Of a stretch of DNA of 64,000 nucleotides, positions 14,411 to 22,686 are shown piece after piece; position 1 is the stretch's first letter; each line of letters begins with the position of its first letter. Location of the stretch: assembly GCA_017645305.1 (NCBI GenBank), contig JAGCPD010000005.1, positions 1-64,000 of the forward strand. The letters run 5' to 3'. The position numbers were made by a program, and so were the translations under genes. Under the pieces are notes generated by a model. The model made no database searches and had not been told where the DNA came from. It saw only the letters and a list, made by a program, of their open reading frames with translations. Origin of the DNA: Bacteroidaceae bacterium. Lineage in GTDB: Bacteria > Bacteroidota > Bacteroidia > Bacteroidales > Bacteroidaceae.

Positions 14411-17190
14411 AAGCAAAGCATATTATCATATTCTTGACGATTCTGTTATCCTCGTCTTCCTCTGTATTTGCACAGGAAATACCGCATACACCGCGTTATT
14501 ATGTACACCGTGCGGAAGGCTATGTCAGTTCCAATGCATGGAATACCGCTAAGCGTGAAATTGATGCGGGATTGAAGGAATACCCCGACGATGCAGATTT
14601 GCGTTACTTAAATGGACGCTATTATTATGTAATCGGTGATATGAAAGAGGCCCGCTACAATCTGGTCAGGGCCACACAGACTAATGACATGCACTTTAAG
14701 GCTAAGAGGGTATTGGTGGATGTGGAGGATAACCTGAAACATTATTCCAGTGCCATCTGCTATATAAACGAACTGCTGGAGTTCCAACCTTATGACCGCG
14801 ACCTATGGCGACGCAAGATTGCATTCTATAGAAAGATGAAGAATGACGTAGAAGCAGATGCCGCCCTTAAACGCCTGGCACATATATATCCTAATGATTC
14901 CCTCGTGGTAGCTGATGTAAGAAGGCGCAATCACGAGAACTGGGACAATGTACTGAAGAAGAGTTCTCTGCGTGAGGCTGCCGACAATCTGGAACAATGG
15001 ATAGATCAGGACCCCCTGGTGCGTGAGTATTATATAGAGCTTGTCGGTACATACGTAAAGCTTGGTGAGTTTGAGAAAGCCATTGGTGTTGCTAACCGTG
15101 GACTTGTTCATTTCCCGGACGACCCGGAACTCATTAACAAAGTGGTAGGTATCATGTCGGATCTGGGGCTTTATACGCAGGCCCTAGCTTTTGTCAAGAG
15201 CAAGAACTTAGGCAATACCGTCTATAACAGTTTGTTGCAGGAAGTCGCTGCTGATGCCCGTATGCGCGACCCTTACGAGGCCAACGGACGACTTTATTTT
15301 GCCACGCATGACCGTGATGCGCTGAAATATCTGATTAACACCTCTCTTACCAGAGGATATTATGATGATGCCCGAACCTACATTGGTGAGGCCATGAGGC
15401 TGGAGGGTCGCACAACGGATCTCCTGATGAAGCTCTATTCTTTGGAGAAGAAAGCTGGCAACGACAAACGCTGTATGCGTATTCTTACTGAATTGTTTGA
15501 GAAAAATCCCGAGGACGAGGAACTTACTGAAGCCTATGCTGATATGATGCTGCAGCTTTCTGACTATGACTTTACTTCAGAACAATGGAACGATGCCTAT
15601 CAGCATTTAAGCCGCTTGATGGAACTTCTGCCCGATACCGCTGAAACGTGGCCAGCTGTCGTCTCGCGGCAGATTACTGTGTTGGGACACCTGGACAGAC
15701 GGCAGGAGGCACTCATGCTTTTTAAGCAATCGGCGGAGCGTAGTCCCCAGAACCGTCAGCGCTTTGCTTCTGCATACGAGGATTTTGCTGCCAACCGTCT
15801 GAAATTCCTTGTCGATGAGGAGCGTTATGAAGAGGCACTCCGTGAGTCGCAGGATTTATTGGAAGTCGTACCATCCAGCGAGGTTGCCCTGCGTTGTCTG
15901 ATTAATATGAGTCAGACGATGAAACGCAACGACTTGTTTTACGACGCTGCGGCAAAGGGTTACGAGATAAATCCCGATAATCCATACTTTGTGGTGAAAC
16001 AGGCCGTATCGCTTCAGCAGCAGGGTAAAGATGAAGAGGCCCTTGCGCTGCTTCGTCCAAGTTATCAGACAGATGAGTTTGTGTATCCACAGGTTATTGC
16101 TGCACATTCCGGCATAAGCCATGAATATGGCACCCTATTATTAAAGAACCGGAAACCCGAGGTTGCTATGCAGGTAATAGAGTCTGCATTGGTTTATGAT
16201 GCCAATAACAAAGACCTTCTTTATGATAAGGGTGTGGCTTATGAACATCTTAAACAATTCGACAAGGCATGTGAGTATCAGCAGCGCTATTATGATCCAA
16301 GCAATGCAGAACAGGCAGATTATATTCGTCACATACGGTACTTAGGTTACAAAAGTTTGAAAAACAGGGTGGATGCTTCCTATACCCGTGCATTTTTTAA
16401 TGCGCATGAAGACAATCTCTCTACAATAGCCCATCTCTATTCCATAGCTTCCGTATCATACTCCAGGCTGACACCACGTAATACATATACGGGACAAGTG
16501 AGCTATAAGGGTATAGACGGTTATCATGTGGAAGGTGAAAATGAATCGGGTGGAGTAGGTCTGGAATTTATGGCACAATGGGAACATGCTTTTAACGCCA
16601 AATGGAGCGGAATGGCTAACGTAGCCGTCTCTACACGCTATTTCAACAAGTTCGGTGCTAACGTGTCTGCTTCATATTCAGCTCCGCACGGATGGACTCC
16701 CACATTGCGTTTTGGCTACCGTAGGACACCTCCCACATACCTTTATTTGAGCGGTGCCAACATGGGATTGGCTACAAAGGATGAATACAATCTTTTCCTG
16801 GTTTCTCCATCCGTTGAGAAATCCTGGGAGCGTATTAAACTGACTGCAAATTCAGACTTTTCTTTTTTATCCGGCAGTTTCTATTATAACATTGGACTGA
16901 AGGGAAAACTCTTTATCAATAACGATAATGTTACGTCTGTTTCACTGATTACCGGCTTCGGTTCGTTCCCTGAATTGTCGTTCTTTGAGCAGACAGCGTT
17001 GCAGAATGTCTCGCATACCAATGCCATGGTAGGCTTTGATGTTCAGTATCTTTGTTCGCGTCATCTTAGTGTGGGACTTGCGGGTAGTTGGAACACTTGT
17101 TATAATCCCATTCTTCAAAAAGATGGCACGTTAGCTGATTCTTACCGTAATATCTATTCCGTTTCTTTACAATTACATTTAGCCTTTTAA
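14407..17190 (+). CDS. TPR plus outer-membrane beta-barrel protein (YaiO/PgaA-like exporter)
   Basis: A 927-residue protein with a signal peptide (cleaved near VFAQ, ~23). Residues ~30-640 are a helical TPR superhelix with repeated A-x(2)-Y/L and D/P patterns (for example AIGVANRGLVHFPDDPEL and ALVYDANNKDLLYDKGVAY). Residues ~656-927 are a YaiO-type transmembrane beta barrel ending in phenylalanine (LQLHLAF), as expected for an outer-membrane protein. The architecture matches PgaA, which guides PNAG across the periplasm and out through its barrel. Position directly after the GT2 gene, with overlapping ATGA, supports the same export role here. Confidence 0.85.
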   Translation: MKAKHIIIFLTILLSSSSSVFAQEIPHTPRYYVHRAEGYVSSNAWNTAKREIDAGLKEYPDDADLRYLNGRYYYVIGDMKEARYNLVRATQTNDMHFKAKRVLVDVEDNLKHYSSAICYINELLEFQPYDRDLWRRKIAFYRKMKNDVEADAALKRLAHIYPNDSLVVADVRRRNHENWDNVLKKSSLREAADNLEQWIDQDPLVREYYIELVGTYVKLGEFEKAIGVANRGLVHFPDDPELINKVVGIMSDLGLYTQALAFVKSKNLGNTVYNSLLQEVAADARMRDPYEANGRLYFATHDRDALKYLINTSLTRGYYDDARTYIGEAMRLEGRTTDLLMKLYSLEKKAGNDKRCMRILTELFEKNPEDEELTEAYADMMLQLSDYDFTSEQWNDAYQHLSRLMELLPDTAETWPAVVSRQITVLGHLDRRQEALMLFKQSAERSPQNRQRFASAYEDFAANRLKFLVDEERYEEALRESQDLLEVVPSSEVALRCLINMSQTMKRNDLFYDAAAKGYEINPDNPYFVVKQAVSLQQQGKDEEALALLRPSYQTDEFVYPQVIAAHSGISHEYGTLLLKNRKPEVAMQVIESALVYDANNKDLLYDKGVAYEHLKQFDKACEYQQRYYDPSNAEQADYIRHIRYLGYKSLKNRVDASYTRAFFNAHEDNLSTIAHLYSIASVSYSRLTPRNTYTGQVSYKGIDGYHVEGENESGGVGLEFMAQWEHAFNAKWSGMANVAVSTRYFNKFGANVSASYSAPHGWTPTLRFGYRRTPPTYLYLSGANMGLATKDEYNLFLVSPSVEKSWERIKLTANSDFSFLSGSFYYNIGLKGKLFINNDNVTSVSLITGFGSFPELSFFEQTALQNVSHTNAMVGFDVQYLCSRHLSVGLAGSWNTCYNPILQKDGTLADSYRNIYSVSLQLHLAF

Positions 17191-17193
17191 ATC

Positions 17194-18942
17194 ATGAGAA
17201 ACATGAAATCAGGATTTGTAATGAGAAAGTGTAGTACAAGCTTTTGGTTGTTGTTATTGGCACTTCTATTTATAGGCTGTACGGGAACAAAAGAGCCAAC
17301 GGATTCATCTCCCTTTGAGTATCGGGAAGTCTATTCTCCGGAACTGGCTTCTGGCGAGAGCCTGCCTTTGAGGCTTAACAACGTAGATCGTGACTGGGGT
17401 ATTTGGGGGCATAATCTTTCAGCAGTCCTTCCCGAGAATCCTTCCGCTAAAGTTTATGCCAAGAGCGGCTCCAGCGTAAACTATGACCAGTTCTGTTTTT
17501 CGTCTGATGCACTGTTTAAGTATATAAAGGAATACATCGACAACAACTACGGTAGTAAAAAAACAATGCGTTTTGCCATCTTGCCTAACGACAATTCCGT
17601 TGTGTGCCGGTGTAAGCAGTGTGTTGAATGCGGTAATACAGAGTCTGATGGTTCCGGGGCTGTTTACTATTTGTTGGATCGTCTGACCAAACAGTTTCCC
17701 AACCACCTCTTCTTTACATCCTGTTATAGGAGTATGTGCAGTATGCCCAACCATCCGTTGCCGGAAAATGCAGGCGTGCTTATCAGTGCTATCAACTTCC
17801 CGCTTTGCGCAACGCATACACCCGAAGAAGATGTTTTCTTGAAGTTACTTGTCCAATGGTCCTCTTATACTAAGCGGATATATGTCTGGGACTATATCAA
17901 TAACTTTGATGATTATTTTACGCCACTTCCCATTTTTAATATTTTCCGGCACCGTCTTCAGCTTTATGCCAAAGCTGGTGTTAAAGGTGTTTTTCTGAAC
18001 GGAAGCGGTAATGACTACAGTACATTCTACAGGCTTAAGATACACGTTCTGGCAACACTTCTTTCTAATCCCGATGCTGACTGGCATCCCGTTCTGAAGG
18101 AGTTTTGCATGCAAAGGTATCCTGTTACAGGCCAAGTGATTTATGACTTTGTGTCGAAACAAGAGGATATGGTACGAAATCTGAATAAGCCAGTGTCTCT
18201 TTATGAAGGTGTTTCTACAGCCATGAAAACCTATCTGCCTGCCGACGAATTTATAGCGTTCCATAACAAGTTATGCTCTCTTTTGCCAGAGACCAAGGGA
18301 GAGGAATACAAGCGTATAAAGAAAATATCCCGTGCAACGATGCTCACTCATCTGGAACTGAAGCGTATTGCAGCCGATACTACCGGTTGTAAGCAGATGC
18401 TTCGTGAATTGGAGCAGTTCTCTGCAGACGGATATATTGCCTATAGCGAGGCCGGTGGAACGCTTGAGAGTTATGTCAAGGACTACAGGTTTATGCTGCG
18501 CTATGCTGAGGATACATGGGCTAAGAATCTTTTGAGGGGTGTCAAGCTGGAACCGCTGACAGCCCTTGATGAAGATTATAATGATATCTCCATCCTTACC
18601 GACGGACTTTTGGGACTGCCTTCCTGCTATCATTGCGGGCAGTTGCTCTCGTCGGCCACCCCTGCACTTCGCATTTCCATTCCATACGTTCAGGGTATGA
18701 CTCGTCTGCGTGTCAACATGACCAAGAACTCCATCTATCATATCTCCCTTCCTTTACGTGTTTCCTTAACAGCAAACGTGCATGAGTTGGGTTCGGTGGT
18801 TCCAACACCGTCTTCCTCCAATCTTCAGCGGGCGGTAGCAGAATTCAACATCCCGTCTAATTGCGGCAGTAAACTTGAACTTGTTGTCTATCGTAATCAG
18901 GAAGACCGGACTATGGCATTAGATGAAATAGAGGGATTTTAA
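17194..18942 (+). CDS. DUF4838-type lipoprotein, putative glycan-active enzyme
   Basis: A 582-residue lipoprotein with lipobox LFIGC (Cys29 from ATG 17194). The in-frame ATG at 17221 would give a more usual signal length. The core (~60-420) resembles DUF4838, a TIM-barrel-like family related to alpha-glucuronidase-type hydrolases. It includes a Cys cluster (CRCKQCVECG) after ILPNDNS and the segment IYVWDYINNFDDYF. The C-terminal ~130 residues look like a beta-sandwich. Its place after the export barrel is where polysaccharide operons often encode a modifying enzyme or hydrolase such as PgaB. I cannot identify catalytic residues with certainty. Confidence 0.7.
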   Translation: MRNMKSGFVMRKCSTSFWLLLLALLFIGCTGTKEPTDSSPFEYREVYSPELASGESLPLRLNNVDRDWGIWGHNLSAVLPENPSAKVYAKSGSSVNYDQFCFSSDALFKYIKEYIDNNYGSKKTMRFAILPNDNSVVCRCKQCVECGNTESDGSGAVYYLLDRLTKQFPNHLFFTSCYRSMCSMPNHPLPENAGVLISAINFPLCATHTPEEDVFLKLLVQWSSYTKRIYVWDYINNFDDYFTPLPIFNIFRHRLQLYAKAGVKGVFLNGSGNDYSTFYRLKIHVLATLLSNPDADWHPVLKEFCMQRYPVTGQVIYDFVSKQEDMVRNLNKPVSLYEGVSTAMKTYLPADEFIAFHNKLCSLLPETKGEEYKRIKKISRATMLTHLELKRIAADTTGCKQMLRELEQFSADGYIAYSEAGGTLESYVKDYRFMLRYAEDTWAKNLLRGVKLEPLTALDEDYNDISILTDGLLGLPSCYHCGQLLSSATPALRISIPYVQGMTRLRVNMTKNSIYHISLPLRVSLTANVHELGSVVPTPSSSNLQRAVAEFNIPSNCGSKLELVVYRNQEDRTMALDEIEGF

Positions 18943-18988
18943 TTCTTAATTTAAAAAGTCATCGGTGAGAACTTATATATTATATAAT

Positions 18989-19552
18989 ATGTACAAGGCT
19001 GTTCTTTTATTTGTACTTGTATGCTGTCTGGCAGCTTGTGATAAACAGTTGAAGCCCGCCTCTGTAATTCTCGTTGATCCTGTTCGTCATTATTATCCTG
19101 TCATACAGGGCGAGATGATGAATATTTCATACGAAATAGAAAACACATCTGACAACCCCCTCTTTATTCAGGAGATTCAGACAACATGCGGATGTCTCGT
19201 TTCACGCAACGACCTTCCCATTGTTATCCTGCCCCATAAGGCCGGATTCGTGAACCTGACCTTCAATACCATCAAGAATACAGGATTTGTTGAACATTTT
19301 GTATATTGCTATGGCAACTTTCAGGACTCAACGTGTGTTGAATTGGCGTTTGATACCAACATTGTTCCTCGTGCAGACTATGTCCGCGATTATGAACAGC
19401 TTTGGCAAGAACAGAGTAGTAAGGTAAGTTCAATACAGGAACTTGCCGGCGAAATGCCCGGGCATAAAGGTTACTATACAGAATCAGGGACAGATGCGCA
19501 AACACGCAGAAAAGACGCCATTCAGGAAGAGGTTGACAAAATACTGCCCTGA
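18989..19552 (+). CDS. DUF1573-domain lipoprotein closing the polysaccharide operon
   Basis: About 187 residues. The start chosen is ATG 18989, since MYKAVLLFVLVCCLAAC gives an ideal lipoprotein signal with Cys17; a GTG at 18965 would add eight residues. Residues ~35-130 form a DUF1573 immunoglobulin-like domain with the family hallmark TTCGCL after EIENTSDNPL. DUF1573 proteins are common exported Bacteroidetes proteins of unknown role. The tail (~135-187) is charged and helical. It is the last gene before a strong terminator, so it is probably part of the operon that begins at 11678. Confidence 0.8.
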   Translation: MYKAVLLFVLVCCLAACDKQLKPASVILVDPVRHYYPVIQGEMMNISYEIENTSDNPLFIQEIQTTCGCLVSRNDLPIVILPHKAGFVNLTFNTIKNTGFVEHFVYCYGNFQDSTCVELAFDTNIVPRADYVRDYEQLWQEQSSKVSSIQELAGEMPGHKGYYTESGTDAQTRRKDAIQEEVDKILP

Positions 19553-19588
19553 CACGGGGGCGTGCGTTCCGCTATGGCCTCATCCCTA

Positions 19589-19620
19589 ACCCCTCCCCAA
19601 TAGGAAGGGGGCGATGGGGA
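19589..19620. repeat. C/G-rich imperfect palindrome
   Basis: ACCCCTCCCCAATAGG continues into AAGGGGGCGATGGGG. Similar C-run/G-run elements occur at 47738-47755 and 55493-55506, each at or just after a stop codon. Confidence 0.5.
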
Positions 19621-19633
19621 ACTGTTTAGAACC

Positions 19634-19663
19634 AGAAAGAGCGCAGCAGCGCTCTTTCTTTTG
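19634..19663 (+). terminator. Strong terminator of the polysaccharide operon
   Basis: AGAAAGAGCGC (19634-19644), loop AGCA, GCGCTCTTTCT (19649-19659), then TTTTG: an 11-pair perfect stem followed by a T-run. Confidence 0.85.
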
Positions 19664-19667
19664 TTTA

Positions 19668-19748
19668 CTAAAGTCTAAAGTCTAACGCCTAAAGTCTAAA
19701 ACGGTTTTCGTTAATCATTCGCTAACCGCTAACCGCTACTCGCTAACC
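19668..19748. repeat. Two heptamer arrays (CTAAAGT-type and GCTAACC-type)
   Basis: Five units of CTAAAGT/CTAACGC/CTAAAAC run from 19668 to 19702. Four units of GCTAACC (one GCTACTC) run from 19721 to 19748. They fill the gap between the terminator and the convergent metalloprotease gene. Confidence 0.9.
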
Positions 19749-19755
19749 GATTTTT

Positions 19756-22572
19756 TTACTTCCATACCAGCAGGCGACCTATCTGGTCGTAGATGCTTGC
19801 CCAGTGGGCACGGCTCTCGGCATCGGGGGCAGATGTAGAGGCAGCCTTTGTCTTCTTCTGCAACTGCTGTAGGGTATAGAGTACGGCTGGATGTATCTGC
19901 TGGTTGCCATTGCCGAAGGCACGTCCCAAATGGAACAGCATGTTGTTCTGCAGGGCAATGCGATAGGGTGTTACCTTTTTATTGTTATCCAGTTCCGTAA
20001 ATACCAGTTTGCTGAGGTCGGTAAGGTACTGCTGAGGCGTATAGAGATCGTTCAGCGCATCCAGACGGTCCATCAGTCGTGTCACGGCAACCTCACCGAT
20101 ATAATTGGTAAGTGACTGGGGATTGGTGGTGAGACGCTTGACGTATGATACCTGACGCAACCAGACGGGCTCGTGCAGGAATTGTTCGTCCATGAATTTC
20201 AGGGCTGCTTTCTGCTTGCTGAGGGGCTGTGGTTCATATACATCACCTTCCATGCCTTTGGTCTTAGGCTCTACAAGATAGCCTCCAATGTTACGGGCAA
20301 CATGTCCGCAGTAGCGCATCAGTTGTGTGCGGATGTGGCCGTACATGGTGGAGATGTCCTGGTCGTAGATGTCCTTCTCGTTGTCAAGGGTATAGCGGCG
20401 CAGGTTGTCGGCCAGACGCTTCAGGTTCAGAATGCCGTAATAGCTTGCCTTAACGGGGTCATCGCCAAGATCCTCGGTCTGACGGCGAGGGTCAATGCTA
20501 ACACCTTCGCCATCGCCCCACCAGAGGCGGCGGTTCTTGAGTGACTCCAGCACCATCGGCTCCAACATCTGGTGGTCTTCCAGTTCATCCTTGGCATCAA
20601 GCATTGGCTTGTAACCCCATGTGATGGCCCACTTGTCATAGTCGTTGATACGGGGGAAGATACCTTCGCGTGTGATGCCGTCCTCGGGCTGTGCCACATA
20701 GTTGAAGCGGGCATAGTCCATAATACTAGGGGTATGGCCGTGTGCCAGAACCCATTCTCTGTTTCGCAGGCTGTCAACGGGTACGGTGCTGGAACTTCCG
20801 AAATTATGGCGAAGTCCAAGTGTATGACCTACCTCGTGACTGGAGACAAAGCGAATGAGCTGTCCCATCAGTTCTTCGTCATAGTTCATCTTCCGGGCAG
20901 CCTCGTCAATTGAACTGGCCTGAATCATGTACCAGTCATGGACGAGCGACATTACATTGTGGTACCAACAGATGTGACTCTCCAAAATCTCGCCTGTTCG
21001 CGGATCGTGAACATTAGGACCGTATGCGTTCTCGATGGGGCTTGCCAGATAGCGGATGCAGCTGAAACGTGCATCCTCCATACTCATCGTAGAATCATTC
21101 TCGGGCCATTCTTCAGCCCTGATGGCGTTCTTGAAACCGGCTTTCTCGAAGGCGGCCTGCCAATCGTTAACGCCTTGAATGAGATACTTGCGCCACTGCT
21201 GTGGTGTTGCCGGGTCGATATAATAGACGATGGGCTTCTGGGGCTCAACAAGTTCACCATTGCGCATTTTCTCTACATCCTCAGGGCGAGGCTCTAAGCG
21301 CCAACGTGTAATGAAAGTCTTGCCTTCTATGCGCTGCTGTTCGTCGCTGTAGTTGGTAAAATGGTCGGCAAAGTATCCAACGCGGGGATCGTAATAGCGT
21401 CGCATCATAGGCTTCTCGGGAAGGAGAACGAAGCTGATGTTTAGTCCAAATGTTGCCTTTCCCGTGCTCCTTACAGCAGCCACCCTGCTTGAATTGCTGC
21501 CGTTGTAAGACTTGACTAAACGTACTTCCGTGTTCGTGGGGAACGACTTTATATCCTCGATGTAGCTGATGTCCTGTCCTTGCAGCGAGAACTGATCCTT
21601 GACGTAGCGGGGGAGTCCCAGTGCTGGATTGTCAGAATTGAAGAATCCTCCTACCTTTATTTTATATACGCTGTTCTTGTGGCTTTCTATCTTGAAGGCA
21701 CCGATGATAGGATTCTCGTTGCTGATGGTGATGGCGCGGTTGATTTTCTGCGTGGTGTCTGCGTAGTTGATGAGCAGTTTGGCACGCATAAGCAGTGCGT
21801 CGTCTGGTGCAACCTGGAAATAGACAGTTTGCTGATTTACTTGTTCTCCGCCAAATTTACCGATGTTTGCAGGTGTTGAGGTGTAGCGTGTAGTAGTCAG
21901 GAACTCGCGTCCTATCAGACTGTCGGGAATCTCGAAGTACCATTCGTTCTCCACCTTCGTAACGCGAAACAGTCCGTTGCGTTCAATGTTTGATTTCGCA
22001 GCTGTTGCCGGTGGTGCAATCTGGGCTTTTTTCAGGGCTTCCTTCGGATTGAATTTCCCAGCAGGTTTAATCATAAAACGGTTCCCGTCGTCTATGGTGT
22101 TCCAGTTGTTAATGACGACTCTGCCCTGGTTATCCATATTGACGAACCAAGTTTCCCCACCGGTACCTTGGGTGTAAAGCATATACTTGAACTTGCCGTC
22201 GGCTTGCTGCGTGTCGAAGGAAATGGGTGTACCCAAATGACCAGCGAAACTGCCGTCCGCCTGTAGGAAATTATTGGTCTTGGGGTTGCAGATGTATAGC
22301 TTGTCTTTATAGCTGATGATGGCAAGGCATTTTTCGTCTTTCGGGGCATCTGTCCTAAGTTTGTCAGAAATGAGGGCTGTGCCGTTCGCATTCAGAATCA
22401 TGTTGCCGCGTTTGCAAGTCAGCGTGTAAAGCTTCTTGTTGCTGAATTCATTGGAGACTTTGCTTTTCTTTACTTGTTCGGCCTTAGTCTTTTCTTTCTT
22501 CTCTTTTGCTGCTGCGGGTGTAGTGCCCAACAATACTGCGGTAAAAAGGATGCTTACGATTTTAATGTTCAT
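19756..22572 (-). CDS. Secreted zinc-dependent metalloprotease (DUF5117/DUF4953 type)
   Basis: A 938-residue protein with signal peptide (~1-22, AAAK). It matches the large Bacteroidetes metalloprotease family built of an N-terminal DUF5118/DUF5117-like region (~45-430) and a catalytic DUF4953-like region. The zinc motif HEVGHTLGLRH is at 579-589, the metzincin form HExxHxxGxxH. The downstream segment PSIMDYARFNY supplies the Met-turn. It probably degrades proteins in the periplasm or outside the cell. The physiological substrate is unknown. It is transcribed divergently from uvrB, and its 3' end faces the heptamer arrays. Confidence 0.9.
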   Translation of the reverse strand: MNIKIVSILFTAVLLGTTPAAAKEKKEKTKAEQVKKSKVSNEFSNKKLYTLTCKRGNMILNANGTALISDKLRTDAPKDEKCLAIISYKDKLYICNPKTNNFLQADGSFAGHLGTPISFDTQQADGKFKYMLYTQGTGGETWFVNMDNQGRVVINNWNTIDDGNRFMIKPAGKFNPKEALKKAQIAPPATAAKSNIERNGLFRVTKVENEWYFEIPDSLIGREFLTTTRYTSTPANIGKFGGEQVNQQTVYFQVAPDDALLMRAKLLINYADTTQKINRAITISNENPIIGAFKIESHKNSVYKIKVGGFFNSDNPALGLPRYVKDQFSLQGQDISYIEDIKSFPTNTEVRLVKSYNGSNSSRVAAVRSTGKATFGLNISFVLLPEKPMMRRYYDPRVGYFADHFTNYSDEQQRIEGKTFITRWRLEPRPEDVEKMRNGELVEPQKPIVYYIDPATPQQWRKYLIQGVNDWQAAFEKAGFKNAIRAEEWPENDSTMSMEDARFSCIRYLASPIENAYGPNVHDPRTGEILESHICWYHNVMSLVHDWYMIQASSIDEAARKMNYDEELMGQLIRFVSSHEVGHTLGLRHNFGSSSTVPVDSLRNREWVLAHGHTPSIMDYARFNYVAQPEDGITREGIFPRINDYDKWAITWGYKPMLDAKDELEDHQMLEPMVLESLKNRRLWWGDGEGVSIDPRRQTEDLGDDPVKASYYGILNLKRLADNLRRYTLDNEKDIYDQDISTMYGHIRTQLMRYCGHVARNIGGYLVEPKTKGMEGDVYEPQPLSKQKAALKFMDEQFLHEPVWLRQVSYVKRLTTNPQSLTNYIGEVAVTRLMDRLDALNDLYTPQQYLTDLSKLVFTELDNNKKVTPYRIALQNNMLFHLGRAFGNGNQQIHPAVLYTLQQLQKKTKAASTSAPDAESRAHWASIYDQIGRLLVWK

Positions 22573-22611
22573 TTTCTTACGTGTTTAATTTCTTGTTTTT
22601 TAATTTGACGC

Positions 22612-22619
22612 CAAAATTA
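22612..22619 (-). promoter_or_regulatory. -7 box of the metalloprotease gene
   Basis: The minus strand reads TAATTTTG about 40 bases before the ATG at 22572. It fits TAnnTTTG. The -33 element is unclear. Confidence 0.5.
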
Positions 22620-22642
22620 TAGAATTATTACGAATAACGTTC

Positions 22643-22671
22643 TTGTTTTTTGAATAAAATGTGTAATTTTG
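22643..22671 (+). promoter_or_regulatory. Promoter of uvrB
   Basis: TTG at 22643-22645, 18 bases, then TAATTTTG at 22664-22671. The leader to ATG 22687 is about ten bases. This argues against a start at 22669, which would fall inside the box. Confidence 0.55.
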
Positions 22672-22686
22672 TATTCTGTTAACATT

